Assembly: GCF_001623875.1 (NCBI RefSeq)
Contig: NZ_LWAE01000016.1
Span: 1 to 64,000, forward strand
From: Clostridium magnum DSM 2767
GTDB lineage: Bacteria > Bacillota > Clostridia > Clostridiales > Clostridiaceae
DNA length: 64,000 nucleotides
Direction: 5' to 3'
Shown here: positions 1 to 11,922 of the stretch, one piece after another
How the letters are laid out: each line of letters opens with the position of its first letter
How positions within the stretch are numbered: position 1 is the first letter of the stretch
Notes under the pieces: generated by a model
What the model was told of the DNA's origin: nothing
The model's database searches: none
What the model saw: only the letters and a program-made list of their open reading frames with translations
Position numbers and translations under genes: made by a program

Positions 1-4238
<4,238 letters not shown>

Positions 4239-4524
4239 AAAAGTTTGAATGCTCATTACTTAAGCAGACATCCAAAATCTATGATTTTGTGATGATCGCT
4301 TAGTTAAACACGTCAGTGTTTAACTTCATTTACTACTAATATATAGTAGTTAAAGAATTGCTGGTTTAGTTTATTTAATAAAAGTCATTTTGACTTTCAT
4401 TGCACGGTGTAAATTTATTCATCGATTGTCATCGATTCATAACTTTACCCGTAAAAAGCCATTTAGGATTTTTACCTCTGTTTAATTTTCAAGGATCATG
4501 TCGCTTGTTTGCGACTGGATTTAC
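4239..4524 (-). other. rRNA leader region
   Basis: This is the transcribed leader between the most proximal rrn promoter and mature 16S. It is AT-rich and includes a hairpin-forming stretch near 4450-4475 (GTAAAAAGCC...GGATTTTTAC) that echoes one in the 16S-23S spacer. That is consistent with processing stems around the 16S precursor. No coding sequence is visible. Confidence 0.55.
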
Positions 4525-4553
4525 ATCTTATCATCTTCATCTCAGCTTGTCAA
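4525..4553 (-). promoter_or_regulatory. rrn promoter, proximal copy
   Basis: On the minus strand there is a -35 TTGACA (4548-4553), a 17-base spacer and a -10 TAAGAT (4525-4530). The block sits in a repeated unit that begins TACTAGTTGAC and ends TAAGATGTAAATCC, and which recurs twice more upstream. Confidence 0.85.
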
Positions 4554-4612
4554 CTAGTATTTTATTACCAGTTTTGTCTCACTAAGTTATCACTGATTTG
4601 CGATGGATTTAT

Positions 4613-4641
4613 ATCTTACCATGCTTGTCTCAGCTCGTCAA
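4613..4641 (-). promoter_or_regulatory. rrn promoter, middle copy
   Basis: A -35 TTGACG (4636-4641), 17-base spacer and -10 TAAGAT (4613-4618) lie on the minus strand. This is the second of three tandem copies of the same promoter block, 88 bases upstream of the first. Confidence 0.83.
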
Positions 4642-4699
4642 CTAGTAATTTGTTACCAGTTAACTGATGTACTTAGTCGCTAATTGCGACCAGATTTAC

Positions 4700-4728
4700 A
4701 TCTTATCATCTCTGTGCTTATCTGTCAA
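4700..4728 (-). promoter_or_regulatory. rrn promoter, distal copy
   Basis: A -35 TTGACA (4723-4728), 17-base spacer and -10 TAAGAT (4700-4705) lie on the minus strand. This is the third tandem copy, 87 bases upstream of the middle one. The regular 87-88 base spacing and shared flanks indicate duplication of one promoter unit. Confidence 0.85.
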
Positions 4729-4833
4729 CTAGTAAATTGTTACCAAGTTACTCACACCACATTACATTATCGTACTGCGTCTTTAACAGCTTACACATAA
4801 TATCAAACAAACTTATTTGTTGTCAATATTTTT

Positions 4834-4960
4834 CCGATGACTACCTGCTCTAATACTCCCATCTTCTCCAAGGTGGGAGTAAAGAGCGGGTACGTCCCTG
4901 GATTCGTTCAACTAAGAATCAGGTGGAGTTGAAACTCCATCTGATTCAAGTTTCACTTCA
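4834..4960. repeat. Interspersed hairpin repeat, family D copy 1
   Basis: This block of about 127 bases matches 11218-11345 at roughly 80% by eye, with a shorter degenerate copy at 5234-5283. It contains two hairpins: CTCCCATCTT/AAGGTGGGAG (about 4856-4879) and a larger one where AATCAGGTGGAGTT pairs with AACTCCATCTGATT (about 4918-4947). It ends exactly at the 3' CCA end of tRNA-fMet. It may be a transposon end (IS200/IS605-like) or a small non-autonomous element, and may also serve as the tRNA terminator. Confidence 0.6.
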
Positions 4961-5036
<76 letters not shown>

Positions 5037-5398
5037 TCATTATATATACATATTGATCAACCACTGTTGTTTGTGTTTGTCACCTCTCGAAGGGACAAGT
5101 AGTATCTTAACATGAGTACACATATAGAAAACTATTAATATATCTCTTTAATCATATAATATCCTATTATTATGATATTATACTTCTACATACTCAGTAA
5201 TTCACATAGTGATACACCAGACTTAGTTTATACGATGATTATCCGCTCTGTACTCACTGGATTGGCTCAACTAAGAATCAGGATCTATATCCGCCTCATT
5301 CTCCCATTCCACTGTATCAAAATTAATATCTCTTGAACATATTATAAGCATAGTACTTTAACACCTTACAACTATATGTAATAAAATAGTCATTATCC
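5037..5398. other. Intergenic, degenerate family D repeat at 5234-5283
   Basis: There is no gene here. The stretch from GATGATTATCCGCTCTG to CTAAGAATCAGGA (5234-5283) is a shortened, diverged copy of the 127-base repeat at 4834-4960. The rest is AT-rich. I could not place a convincing promoter for the tRNA. Confidence 0.5.
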
Positions 5399-5830
5399 TT
5401 ACACAATGCCCCAAATCCCCTTACTCTCCACCTTCGCCTCCTTTACATATTCTCCAAAATAACCGCTATACTTTATATCTGGGATATAAGTAGCCTGCCT
5501 GGCATATCCATTAGCTAACAAAATAGCATTAAACATTTTATTTCTTATCTCATCACTGCTAATTTTACTAGGAATTTGGAGCCAAATGTAGCGAAGTAAT
5601 CTTCCGTAGACATCTCTGTCACTAATATCTTTCTCCAGATAAATTACCTTATCAAAAAGATTGTTTTTAGTATAACCAGCCGCTTCTTTGCCATAAGACT
5701 CCTGCTTTATAGTGCTTTCCGGACAGTTTATTCCTATAAACCTAACTCTTTCTTTTAACCCATTTTCCAATTTTACTACTGTTGTGTCACCATCAATATG
5801 GGCGCATACAATGGCTTTTTTAAATATCAT
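5399..5830 (-). CDS. Thermonuclease-like (SNase) protein
   Basis: This 143-residue protein has the staphylococcal nuclease (OB-fold) pattern: a DGDT metal-binding segment near residue 14, RVRFIGINCPES carrying a catalytic Arg and the Glu, and DVYGRLLRYI carrying the second catalytic Arg. Members cleave DNA or RNA using calcium. No signal peptide is visible, which differs from secreted thermonucleases, so an intracellular role is possible. A good RBS (AAGGAGGG) precedes the ATG. A fragment of about 16 codons of a related gene recurs at 11595-11640, which suggests local duplication. Confidence 0.85.
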   Translation of the reverse strand: MIFKKAIVCAHIDGDTTVVKLENGLKERVRFIGINCPESTIKQESYGKEAAGYTKNNLFDKVIYLEKDISDRDVYGRLLRYIWLQIPSKISSDEIRNKMFNAILLANGYARQATYIPDIKYSGYFGEYVKEAKVESKGIWGIV

Positions 5831-5969
5831 GAAATCCCCTCCTTGAAACTATTAGTTTTACTAAGAAGGGCACCTTTTGGTTTAGCTGTGTAAATAATAA
5901 AAGTGCCTTCAGTTTGTATATATACTGAAGACACTCGTATAGGCATTGGAATAGGCTAAATTTTTTATC

Positions 5970-6180
5970 CTAGGATATCATCCCTCGAAGCTTATCTTTT
6001 AAGTCTGCTTTTTCTAATACATCTTTTTCAATAAGTTTAAGATATTCATTTATATCAATTGGCCTCACACTAATGAATGGCTTGTCTAAAGATTCATCGA
6101 TAGTATTAATAAATATCTTCTCATATTTTTCTCTGTCATTCTCATACTTGGGATATATAATATAAATATTTGCCTTACAT
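5970..6180 (-). pseudogene. McrC C-terminal fragment, copy 1
   Basis: The minus strand encodes about 70 residues (IYIIYPKYEND..., ending KDKLRGMIS) almost identical to the tail encoded at 10838-11071. They look like the C-terminal end of a McrC-type restriction subunit. No start or upstream part exists. The reading stops directly at the family A repeat at 6181-6233. This is a remnant left by a deletion or rearrangement whose edge is the repeat. Confidence 0.65.
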
Positions 6181-6233
6181 TTGCCAAAATTTACACCTCT
6201 AGGGTATTTGCGAAAGCTTGCCTGAGCTTGCTA
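6181..6233. repeat. Family A hairpin repeat, copy 1
   Basis: The core TTTACACCTCTAGGGTATTT is followed by GCGAAAGCTTGCCTGAG and the terminal CTTGCTA. Family A has about 48 bases: an interrupted palindrome, a second weak hairpin, then CTTGCTA (TAGCAAG on the other strand). Other copies lie at 17056-17100, 19021-19067, 21691-21738 and 22335-22382. This copy abuts the truncated McrC tail. Confidence 0.75.
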
Positions 6234-6264
6234 GGCTTTTTGACAATTGTTTAACGTATACGTC

Positions 6265-6319
6265 AAAATCTGACAGGAACCAGGTACCCTTGTGGGGCTT
6301 GAAATGCCCCACTTGCTAG
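6265..6319. repeat. Partial family C repeat
   Basis: The stretch CCAGGTACCC, then a GTGGGGC/GCCCCAC hairpin, then ACTTGCTA matches the right end of the longer elements at 26851-26982 and 23222-23350. The terminal TAG (as read on the minus strand) gives a stop codon to the fragment at 6316-6546. Confidence 0.5.
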
Positions 6320-6546
6320 TTATCAGAATATTTTTCAGACACCACTTCGAAAATTATCTTTAGTGATGAAATAAAGCTTTCACCTAAAGTTTGAGCATTT
6401 TCACACATAACAAAAATATCAGGTTCCATTTTTCCACATCCTAACATTATACAATATATAATTCTATTATATATATTGTTATCACTTATAAATTCTTTAT
6501 TTCCTTCAAATTTATATCCAGTTTCAAAAAAAGAATCGTAAATAGG
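6316..6546 (-). pseudogene. Unidentified C-terminal gene fragment
   Basis: The minus strand gives an open frame of about 76 codons without a start (motifs DSFFETGYKFEGN, MLGCGKMEPDIFVMC). It ends SDN then TAG, and that TAG is the first three bases of a TAGCAAG repeat head. I do not recognise the family. Position and lack of a start suggest a remnant truncated by the repeat. Confidence 0.4.
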
Positions 6547-6592
6547 TTAACTCATCGTTAACTTTGCACTTAAAGTTTTTCTATTGTTAACT
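6546..6592. promoter_or_regulatory. Candidate operator: clustered GTTAAC boxes
   Basis: Three GTTAAC palindromes lie at about 6546, 6558 and 6586, just upstream of the XRE regulator. The nonamer GTTAACTCA at 6546-6554 recurs at 7196-7204 upstream of the GHKL-ATPase gene. XRE-family regulators usually bind such short inverted repeats, so these could be its own operators. This is inferred from position and sequence only. Confidence 0.4.
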
Positions 6593-6661
6593 TGCTTTAT
6601 TAAATTTCCAGTTTATGCTATACTCTATTATATTTATTTTTTTATTATAGAGGTGCATAGT

Positions 6662-7093
6662 TTGGATACTTTCGGTAATCGATTTAAAAACTTGAGATTG
6701 TACAAAAAATATACTCAGGAGCAACTTATCAATGATTTCAATGAAAAATTTCATTATACTCTTACTAAATCTGCAATTTCTCAATATGAAAATGACAAAA
6801 GAATTCCCGAAATAAGTCTTCTTATAAATTTAGCTAGTTATTTCGAAGTTTCCATTGATTACCTCTTATGTGTAGATGATATAGTTTACGAACAAAAAAC
6901 TGAATACTCTTTAGATAATGAACATATTGTTGAATTAAATCAATTAGTAAATAAAATACTACATTTATTTGATAACAATAATAAAATAACTTTAAATGGT
7001 AACATCATTTCCCCTAAAACAAAAGAACTTTTTATTAACTGTATTGAGGTAGCTTTAGAACTTGCCCAAAAAAATGAAAACAAAATAAAGTAA
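6662..7093 (+). CDS. XRE-family helix-turn-helix regulator
   Basis: I place the start at the TTG at 6662 because AGAGGTG lies about 7 bases upstream; this gives 143 residues. Residues 1-70 form a Cro/C1-type HTH (FGNRFKNLRLYKKYTQEQL, then KSAISQYENDKRIPEISLL and ASYFEVSIDYLL). The remaining half is charged and has no recognised domain; it may dimerise or sense a ligand. The gene sits 177 bases upstream of the GHKL-ATPase gene on the same strand, and both are preceded by a GTTAACTCA box. It therefore probably controls itself and that gene. Confidence 0.85.
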   Translation: MDTFGNRFKNLRLYKKYTQEQLINDFNEKFHYTLTKSAISQYENDKRIPEISLLINLASYFEVSIDYLLCVDDIVYEQKTEYSLDNEHIVELNQLVNKILHLFDNNNKITLNGNIISPKTKELFINCIEVALELAQKNENKIK

Positions 7094-7115
7094 ATAAGTT
7101 TTAAAATATTTTCTT

Positions 7116-7149
7116 AAAAAAGGTTAGTTTTTCAATAACTTACCTTTTT
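7116..7149 (+). terminator. Probable rho-independent terminator after XRE gene
   Basis: AAAAAAGGTTAG pairs with CTTACCTTTTT (one mismatch) around a loop, and the right arm runs into a T-rich tract. It lies 20 bases after the regulator stop codon and upstream of the next gene, so the regulator and the ATPase may be separate transcripts. Confidence 0.55.
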
Positions 7150-7270
7150 ATTATTTTTTGAACATTTATTTTTATAAAATTAAACTACAAGCCATGTTAA
7201 CTCAAACAAAACCATTTTCAAAATGTTTCGTTCATGTTAATATATAAATAAAACTATTAGAGGTGTTGTA

Positions 7271-8836
7271 ATGTTTAAATCAAACTATTCAGCTATTGTT
7301 AATGAAAAAAATATTCCTTTAAATTTAATATTCGATTATCCTGTTTGCTGGTCAAAATATCAGGTTTTAAGAGACTTTATACAAAATTTCTATGATTCTG
7401 TTTCTTGTGATAAATTTGATGAGAGATTTTCATACCAAATAACAAAAGAAAATGTACTAATATTTACTTCAAAAAATGTAGAATTTAGCTACGAATGGCT
7501 AATACATATTGGCGCCTCTACTAAGAGAGAAAACTCTGAAAAATACGCTGGCTACTTTGGTGAGGGTTTTAAAATAGCTTCACTCTGCTCTATTCGTGAT
7601 TATGATTGGAATATAAGTATTGCATCAAAGAACTGGTATTTAGATGTTATAACATCTGAAACACTAATAGATGGTAAACAACTTAAATCTTTGAGTTATA
7701 ACGTTAAGGAATTTTCTTCATCAACAAAAGATACTATTCTAAAAATTTATCCATTTTATGAAGAAGATCTCGAAACGTTACAAGCTGCTATTTTTTCGTT
7801 TTATTATCCTGGAAACCCCTTGCTTGGAGAAACTTTGTATAAAGATAATGTATGTGCAATCTACAAAAGATCTAACAAAGCAAAGCCTCCAAAGTACCCC
7901 TATACCTATAACTGTGATGGAAATGGTATAGTTTTTGCTTCATATCAAGCACTAGGTTCTTTTGAGTTACCCTTTGTTTTTTGTTTACATGACTACAAAC
8001 TGAAGGATAGGGATAGGAAGCTTTTTTCAAAAATAGATGTTATAAATATTATTGTTGGAGTGATTGTTAAATGTTCTTCAGAAGTTTCATATGCATTATT
8101 ATCTGAATTCAGACAATACTGGTATTCATATCCTACTGAAAAATACGGATACAATTCCTATTATTCGATAATAAAAAATCTTATATTTAAAATATCTTCT
8201 TCAACTAAGTATTTAACATCATTTAAAAACATTTATCCTAACTTACTATGGGCAGACAAGATACAAAAAAACAAAAAATCAGATCTTAATAAAAGAACCG
8301 AAGCTCTATGTTGGTATGAACATAATAGAGCAAAATATACTCTTGTTCAGGATAACTTTAAATTACTTGGATATATGTCTATAGAAGAAGCTTGTGATAA
8401 TGACAATGGTTTTTCATTAACAAGAGATCCTTATGAGTCAGAAATAAAATATTTCAATATACTAGAAGATTGTATGCATGACTTATTTTCAGACTTTTTT
8501 TATGTGAAAAGCATTCCTAAATACAAAGTTATAGTAAATAATAGTTCTTCTGTAGATGGATTCGCTAATTGTATAAAATTAAATGAATCTATAGTAAATG
8601 ATCATGGTCTTAAGATTAGATACAAACTACCAATTATAGCACTGAAAATTAAACTCTTAACTAAAAATACTTTTAGCGATGCTTTAAGCACTTACTTACA
8701 TGAATTGTGTCATGTATTCGGCGGCGACAACTCTGCTAAATTTAGTTTTGCTCTAACTATTGTCTTAAATATATTGATAGAGCAAACTAACAGGCTATCA
8801 ATTTATAAGAAACGTTGGGAAGAAATTCAAAGTTAA
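7271..8836 (+). CDS. GHKL ATPase fused to a C-terminal HExxH metallopeptidase-like domain
   Basis: This 521-residue protein has an N-terminal GHKL (Hsp90/MORC-like) ATPase pattern. An N-box LRDFIQNFYDSV (N39, D42) is followed by IGASTKRENSEKYAG and a glycine box GYFGEGFK (residues 94-101). Near the end, YLHELCHVFGG (HELCH 477-481) matches the HExxH zinc-protease motif and lies at the start of a predicted helix. The middle section has no recognised domain. RBS AGAGGTG precedes the ATG. A 74-residue partner gene follows within a few bases, and an XRE regulator precedes. The layout suggests an ATP-switched protease, possibly in stress or phage defence. That role is inferred; the ATPase call is firm and the protease call moderate. 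Confidence 0.7.
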   Translation: MFKSNYSAIVNEKNIPLNLIFDYPVCWSKYQVLRDFIQNFYDSVSCDKFDERFSYQITKENVLIFTSKNVEFSYEWLIHIGASTKRENSEKYAGYFGEGFKIASLCSIRDYDWNISIASKNWYLDVITSETLIDGKQLKSLSYNVKEFSSSTKDTILKIYPFYEEDLETLQAAIFSFYYPGNPLLGETLYKDNVCAIYKRSNKAKPPKYPYTYNCDGNGIVFASYQALGSFELPFVFCLHDYKLKDRDRKLFSKIDVINIIVGVIVKCSSEVSYALLSEFRQYWYSYPTEKYGYNSYYSIIKNLIFKISSSTKYLTSFKNIYPNLLWADKIQKNKKSDLNKRTEALCWYEHNRAKYTLVQDNFKLLGYMSIEEACDNDNGFSLTRDPYESEIKYFNILEDCMHDLFSDFFYVKSIPKYKVIVNNSSSVDGFANCIKLNESIVNDHGLKIRYKLPIIALKIKLLTKNTFSDALSTYLHELCHVFGGDNSAKFSFALTIVLNILIEQTNRLSIYKKRWEEIQS

Positions 8837-8848
8837 GAGGTGCTTTAT

Positions 8849-9064
8849 ATGTCTTATGAAAGCAATTTTAATAAAGGTTTTAGGGAAGGTATGGCTATTG
8901 GTAAGGCTGAAATTCTAGAAAATATAATAAACCATGAATTTCCAGATTACTATGAAGAACATAAATATAAAATTCGCAGATTGAGTGACTATGAAGTTAA
9001 CTTACTTGTCCATGAACTGATAGAAACTAATGACCTGAAAATTATAGGTAAATATATTAAATAA
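8849..9064 (+). CDS. Small partner protein of the GHKL-zincin gene
   Basis: This 71-residue protein starts at the ATG at 8849, where AGAGGTG lies just upstream overlapping the end of the ATPase gene. The upstream ATG at 8840 has no RBS. It contains GFREGMAIGKAEIL, a glycine-spaced helix like the C-terminal tails of Rpn/PD-(D/E)XK proteins, then a charged helical end (DYEVNLLVHELIETNDL). A degraded copy of that end lies at 10437-10503. It probably shares an operon with the ATPase; its function is unknown. Confidence 0.6.
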   Translation: MSYESNFNKGFREGMAIGKAEILENIINHEFPDYYEEHKYKIRRLSDYEVNLLVHELIETNDLKIIGKYIK

Positions 9065-9101
9065 TTAGCAAACCAACTAAGCTTTGTTTATCCTAATCAA
9101 A

Positions 9102-9151
9102 TCTAAAATAGACTAGCTTACTGTATCAGCACTAAGCTAGTCTATTTTAGA
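9102..9151. terminator. Perfect 19-bp hairpin, probable bidirectional terminator
   Basis: TCTAAAATAGACTAGCTTA at 9102-9120 is perfectly complementary to 9133-9151 with a 12-base loop. It lies between the end of the plus-strand GHKL operon and the 3' end of minus-strand genes. Convergent termination is likely, although no long T-run follows. Confidence 0.6.
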
Positions 9152-9270
9152 TTATCCTCTTCTCCTATTACAGTATAATATGCACCCAACTGAAATAATG
9201 CTTGTTCCAGTAATTCTACTTTATTACAATTTTGAGATTCATCTTCGAATAATTGAATAGAATATCCCAT
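9142..9270 (-). CDS. Small hypothetical ORF (42 aa) after the Rpn-like gene
   Basis: A minus-strand frame starts at ATG 9270 and encodes a 42-residue acidic peptide (starts MGYSIQLFEDES, ends GEEDNLK). It begins 6 bases after the stop of the Rpn-like gene, with AGGTG touching the start codon, so translation would depend on coupling. Codon use looks coding-like. It is unrecognised and could be the tail of a decayed gene. Confidence 0.35.
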   Translation of the reverse strand: MGYSIQLFEDESQNCNKVELLEQALFQLGAYYTVIGEEDNLK

Positions 9271-9276
9271 CACCTA

Positions 9277-10152
9277 TTAATTTTTACTCATTTCTTCCTT
9301 TAACTTTTCAACTTCTTCAATAGATAATCCGGTTTTCTTTGATATCATCTCTACTGAAAGTATATCCATTAAATTTTTTGCTATCTCTGTCGCTTTATCC
9401 TTTTCAGCCTGACTCCTAGTCTCTTTCATAGCTTCTTCTTTTTCTTTTTCAAATATTTTTTCTACCTTAGTCATTTTTAACCAACTCCTTACCATATTAG
9501 CATATTCTTCATCAATAAACTTATCTGTAGAAGTTAACACTCCAGCAATAATAAAATACTGATTTCTTTCATCATCTACTTCTTTAGCTAATTCTATGGT
9601 ATCTTTAATAATCTCATGCTTATCCTTTTTACTTTTCATTAATGGAAGTAATATTAAGTTCATAAGATCTATGTCCTCTAAGTTTTTACCTGCTTTTATC
9701 TTACTTTCAACATCTTTATAAATAATGTCTCCGTCATAGTTTTTCATAAAAACAGATTTTACAGTTATACCTACACTTCCTATATTAAAGTTATTCTCTG
9801 CCTTTTCAATGTTGCTTGCATATATTACTGCCACATTTACTTTTTTAATACTTTTATTTTCTTCGTAATATTTCCTTGAAATTCTTAAAACATAATCAAT
9901 ATACTTATACATATTTTCTATTATTCTATTATTACTTTCATATTCTAATAAAAGTATTGAACCATCTTCTAATAGAAACACACTATCTGCTCTGCGTTCA
10001 TCTGCTTTTACTTCTGGAAACTCATTTGGAAGCATCTCAACTATCTTAGGATAGTCTAGTCCGTACATAATCAATGCCTTATCTTTAAACATCTCACTTA
10101 AAGTCTTAAAAAGTACGTCTTTTGCCTGATATGTTATCCCTTTTGCCGACAA
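9277..10152 (-). CDS. Rpn-type PD-(D/E)XK nuclease / putative transposase
   Basis: This 291-residue protein resembles the Rpn (recombination-promoting nuclease) family. The N-terminal nuclease half has RADSVFLLEDGSILLLEYES, the D...ExE/K-like core around residues 54-73. The C-terminal half is highly charged and ends in repeated short helices (KEKEEAMKETRSQAEKDK, ISKKTGLSIEEVEKL). Rpn proteins act on DNA in vitro and promote RecA-independent recombination. The lysine of the core is replaced by serine after YE, so activity is uncertain. A GGAGATG RBS precedes the ATG. It lies among decayed genes with a second, different Rpn-like gene at 17205. Confidence 0.7.
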   Translation of the reverse strand: MSAKGITYQAKDVLFKTLSEMFKDKALIMYGLDYPKIVEMLPNEFPEVKADERRADSVFLLEDGSILLLEYESNNRIIENMYKYIDYVLRISRKYYEENKSIKKVNVAVIYASNIEKAENNFNIGSVGITVKSVFMKNYDGDIIYKDVESKIKAGKNLEDIDLMNLILLPLMKSKKDKHEIIKDTIELAKEVDDERNQYFIIAGVLTSTDKFIDEEYANMVRSWLKMTKVEKIFEKEKEEAMKETRSQAEKDKATEIAKNLMDILSVEMISKKTGLSIEEVEKLKEEMSKN

Positions 10153-10171
10153 ATCTTCATCTCCTTTTATG

Positions 10172-10357
10172 TTAATTATACAAGATAATATTTTTGTTTT
10201 CTATAAGAAAATCTGTAAGTAGGTATCTTGTTTTTAGTGTAAATAACCTCTTTAAGATTTTATCCATTTGAAGAGGACTTTTTTTCTTTCCATAACTATC
10301 TTCCTTTTCTTTTATTAAAGTTAAAGGATAATCATTTTTTACACATAAATAAACCAT
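10172..10357 (-). pseudogene. N-terminal remnant of the Rpn-like gene at 17205-18266
   Basis: The 61-residue frame starts MVYLCVKNDYPLTLIKE and reads through LQMDKILKRLFTLK, matching the first 50 residues of the protein at 17205-18266. It then goes off register and ends. The upstream region (RBS and AGTATGGTCTATTTTACCAGA) is also conserved between the two loci. This is a broken duplicate. Confidence 0.75.
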
Positions 10358-10436
10358 ACTACATCTCCTTTCAAACTTTCATAGATATAGTATGGTCTAT
10401 TTTACCAGATCATATACAAACACTTGTTCTTAAAAA

Positions 10437-10503
10437 ATTAGCAAATCAAGTAACTATGAAATTAGCTTACTTGTAGAAGAATTGATAGAAACTAAAGATC
10501 TAA
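10437..10503 (+). pseudogene. Remnant of a gene like 8849-9064
   Basis: The plus strand reads SNYEISLLVEELIETKDL then stop, close to DYEVNLLVHELIETNDL at the end of the small partner protein at 8849-9064. Only about 20 codons survive. It suggests the GHKL-associated small gene, or its family, once had a second copy here. Confidence 0.5.
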
Positions 10504-10579
10504 TTGTAAATAGACAACTTCTCATATTTCTACATGAACCGATCTTGTTCACTATAATGATTTAAATTCATCGTATCTC

Positions 10580-10795
10580 CTAACAGTTCACCCATTTATA
10601 CATAAACTCCCAATCCATAACTGTCCCATCATTTTTTAAAATCTTTAGAAATACTCCGTCACCTTTTCCAACTTGATAGATGGCATTAGCTGAATTAGGT
10701 GTACCTGCCAGTCCATTATTTAAACAGTATTCAATAAAAGACTCTCTACCTGTATCTATATTTTCCGAAACATACGCCACTAGATAACCAGTCAT
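10580..10795 (-). CDS. Small hypothetical protein next to mcrBC remnants
   Basis: I choose the ATG at 10795 because GGAGG lies 5 bases upstream, giving 71 residues. Visible motifs are TGYLVAYVSENIDTGRESF and YQVGKGDGVFLKIL. The latter is weakly like the small beta-barrel EVE/PUA domains found at the N terminus of some McrB proteins. It may be a surviving domain of the broken McrBC locus next to it or a small independent gene. No firm assignment. Confidence 0.45.
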   Translation of the reverse strand: MTGYLVAYVSENIDTGRESFIEYCLNNGLAGTPNSANAIYQVGKGDGVFLKILKNDGTVMDWEFMYKWVNC

Positions 10796-10837
10796 TTTCT
10801 CCTCCAATCTTTATCTATAAAGTTAGCATCTTTTATC

Positions 10838-11214
10838 CTAGGATATCATCCCTCGAAGCTTATCTTTTAAATCTACTTTTCCTGATAAATCTTTTCCAAT
10901 AAGCTTAAGATATCCATTTATATCAATTGATCTCACACTAATGAATGGCTTGTCTAAAGATTCATCGATGGTATTAATAAAAATCTTCTCATATTTTTCT
11001 CCGTCATTTTCATACTTGGGATATATAATATAAATCTTTGCCTTATGTTTATACATATTATAAAAATACATACCATAAAAGGACAGCTGGTAAATATCTT
11101 CGTTATATACTTTCTTATTTCCATAAGCCTTATTTTGGGTATCAATAATTATATAGTCATCTTTATTTTTCTTATTTACTAAAACAATATCAGGCTTTAT
11201 CCTTCTATAGGATT
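10838..11214 (-). pseudogene. McrC-like C-terminal half, copy 2
   Basis: The minus frame is open from 11214 to the stop at 10838, about 125 codons, with no start. It reads KPDIVLVN..., YIIIDTQNKAY, NEDIYQLSFYGMYF and then the same tail as the fragment at 5970-6180. This is the PD-(D/E)XK half of McrC, but the expected IDTK has become IDTQ. It begins exactly at the family D repeat (11218-11345), which separates it from a McrB fragment. The two look like the remains of one McrBC locus collapsed across the repeat. Confidence 0.7.
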
Positions 11215-11217
11215 TAT

Positions 11218-11345
11218 CCGATGACTACCCGCTCTAATACTCCCATCTTCTTCAAAGTGTACGTTGCGAGCGGGTATGCCCCTGAATTCGTTCAACTAAA
11301 AATCAGATAGGGTCTGAAACCCCATCTGATTTAAGTTTCACTTCA
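11218..11345. repeat. Interspersed hairpin repeat, family D copy 2
   Basis: This matches 4834-4960 over about 127 bases, with the same boundaries (CCGATGACTACC to AGTTTCACTTCA). The large hairpin is kept (AATCAGATAGGGT with ACCCCATCTGATT, allowing mismatches). It lies exactly between the mcrB and mcrC fragments and supplies the last residues and stop of the McrB frame. Confidence 0.65.
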
Positions 11346-11605
11346 TCAGCCTTTGCTTTATTACATATTTTTTTGAATATATCATCCTTAAGTATGAAAG
11401 AAATATCACCTTTTCCATCACTAGAAGGTTTATACCCCTCAATAAAGTCCTCATAATTAAAGGAAGGGTGGAAGGTATAAAACTCTTTAATGACCCCATT
11501 ACTTGAACTTTCAGATTTCCATTTTAAATATCTGCTGCTTAAATAGGTTTTTCCTGTTCCAGGAGGCCCGTACAATATTATGTTTCCATCTTTGATTCCT
11601 CTACA
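11346..11605 (-). pseudogene. McrB AAA+ fragment
   Basis: The frame contains ILYGPPGTGKTYLSSRYL, a Walker A motif of the McrB type, followed by FHPSFNYEDFIEGYKP, which is typical of McrB GTPases. The fragment ends when it runs into the family D repeat. Upstream it begins in a small patch resembling the C-terminal end of the SNase gene (11595-11640 against 5433-5482). It is a piece of a former McrBC restriction system. Confidence 0.75.
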
Positions 11606-11654
11606 TATTTTCTAAAATAACTGCTATACTTTATATTAAGGAAACATCACATAG

Positions 11655-11895
11655 GGTCAAAAGGTATCATACTTAAACTGCATCCCCTCATCCATTTCAC
11701 TAACTATAGCATCTCTGTATCTATGCATTACATTTATATCATCTTCCATAGGCCCAACAATATTTTTATCATCTATACTTAATCTATATTTAGCATCAAA
11801 TATGTAAACCCTGCATTTATCTTGATTATTTCTAAAGCAAAGAACAGTATCTGGTCTCTGATTTGCTATTTTGCTTGCTGCTTGAGATATAGGTT
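11655..11895 (-). pseudogene. DUF2357-type nuclease fragment, copy A
   Basis: The minus strand encodes QRPDTVLCF..., YIFDAKYRLSIDDKN and EDDINVMHRYRDAIV. These are the PD-(D/E)XK core and following segment of the DUF2357/McrC-like nuclease that is nearly intact at 37134-39370. The last 140 bases are almost identical to 20842-20985. It is an isolated internal fragment. Confidence 0.7.
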
Positions 11896-11922
11896 AACTT
11901 TATAATTTTATTTTCTTACCTG

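Noticed and set aside
5037..5110. Promoter for tRNA-fMet (TATAAT near 5040)
   Set aside because: The -10-like box lies only 2 bases from the mature tRNA 5' end, too close for a start site, and no matching -35 is found.
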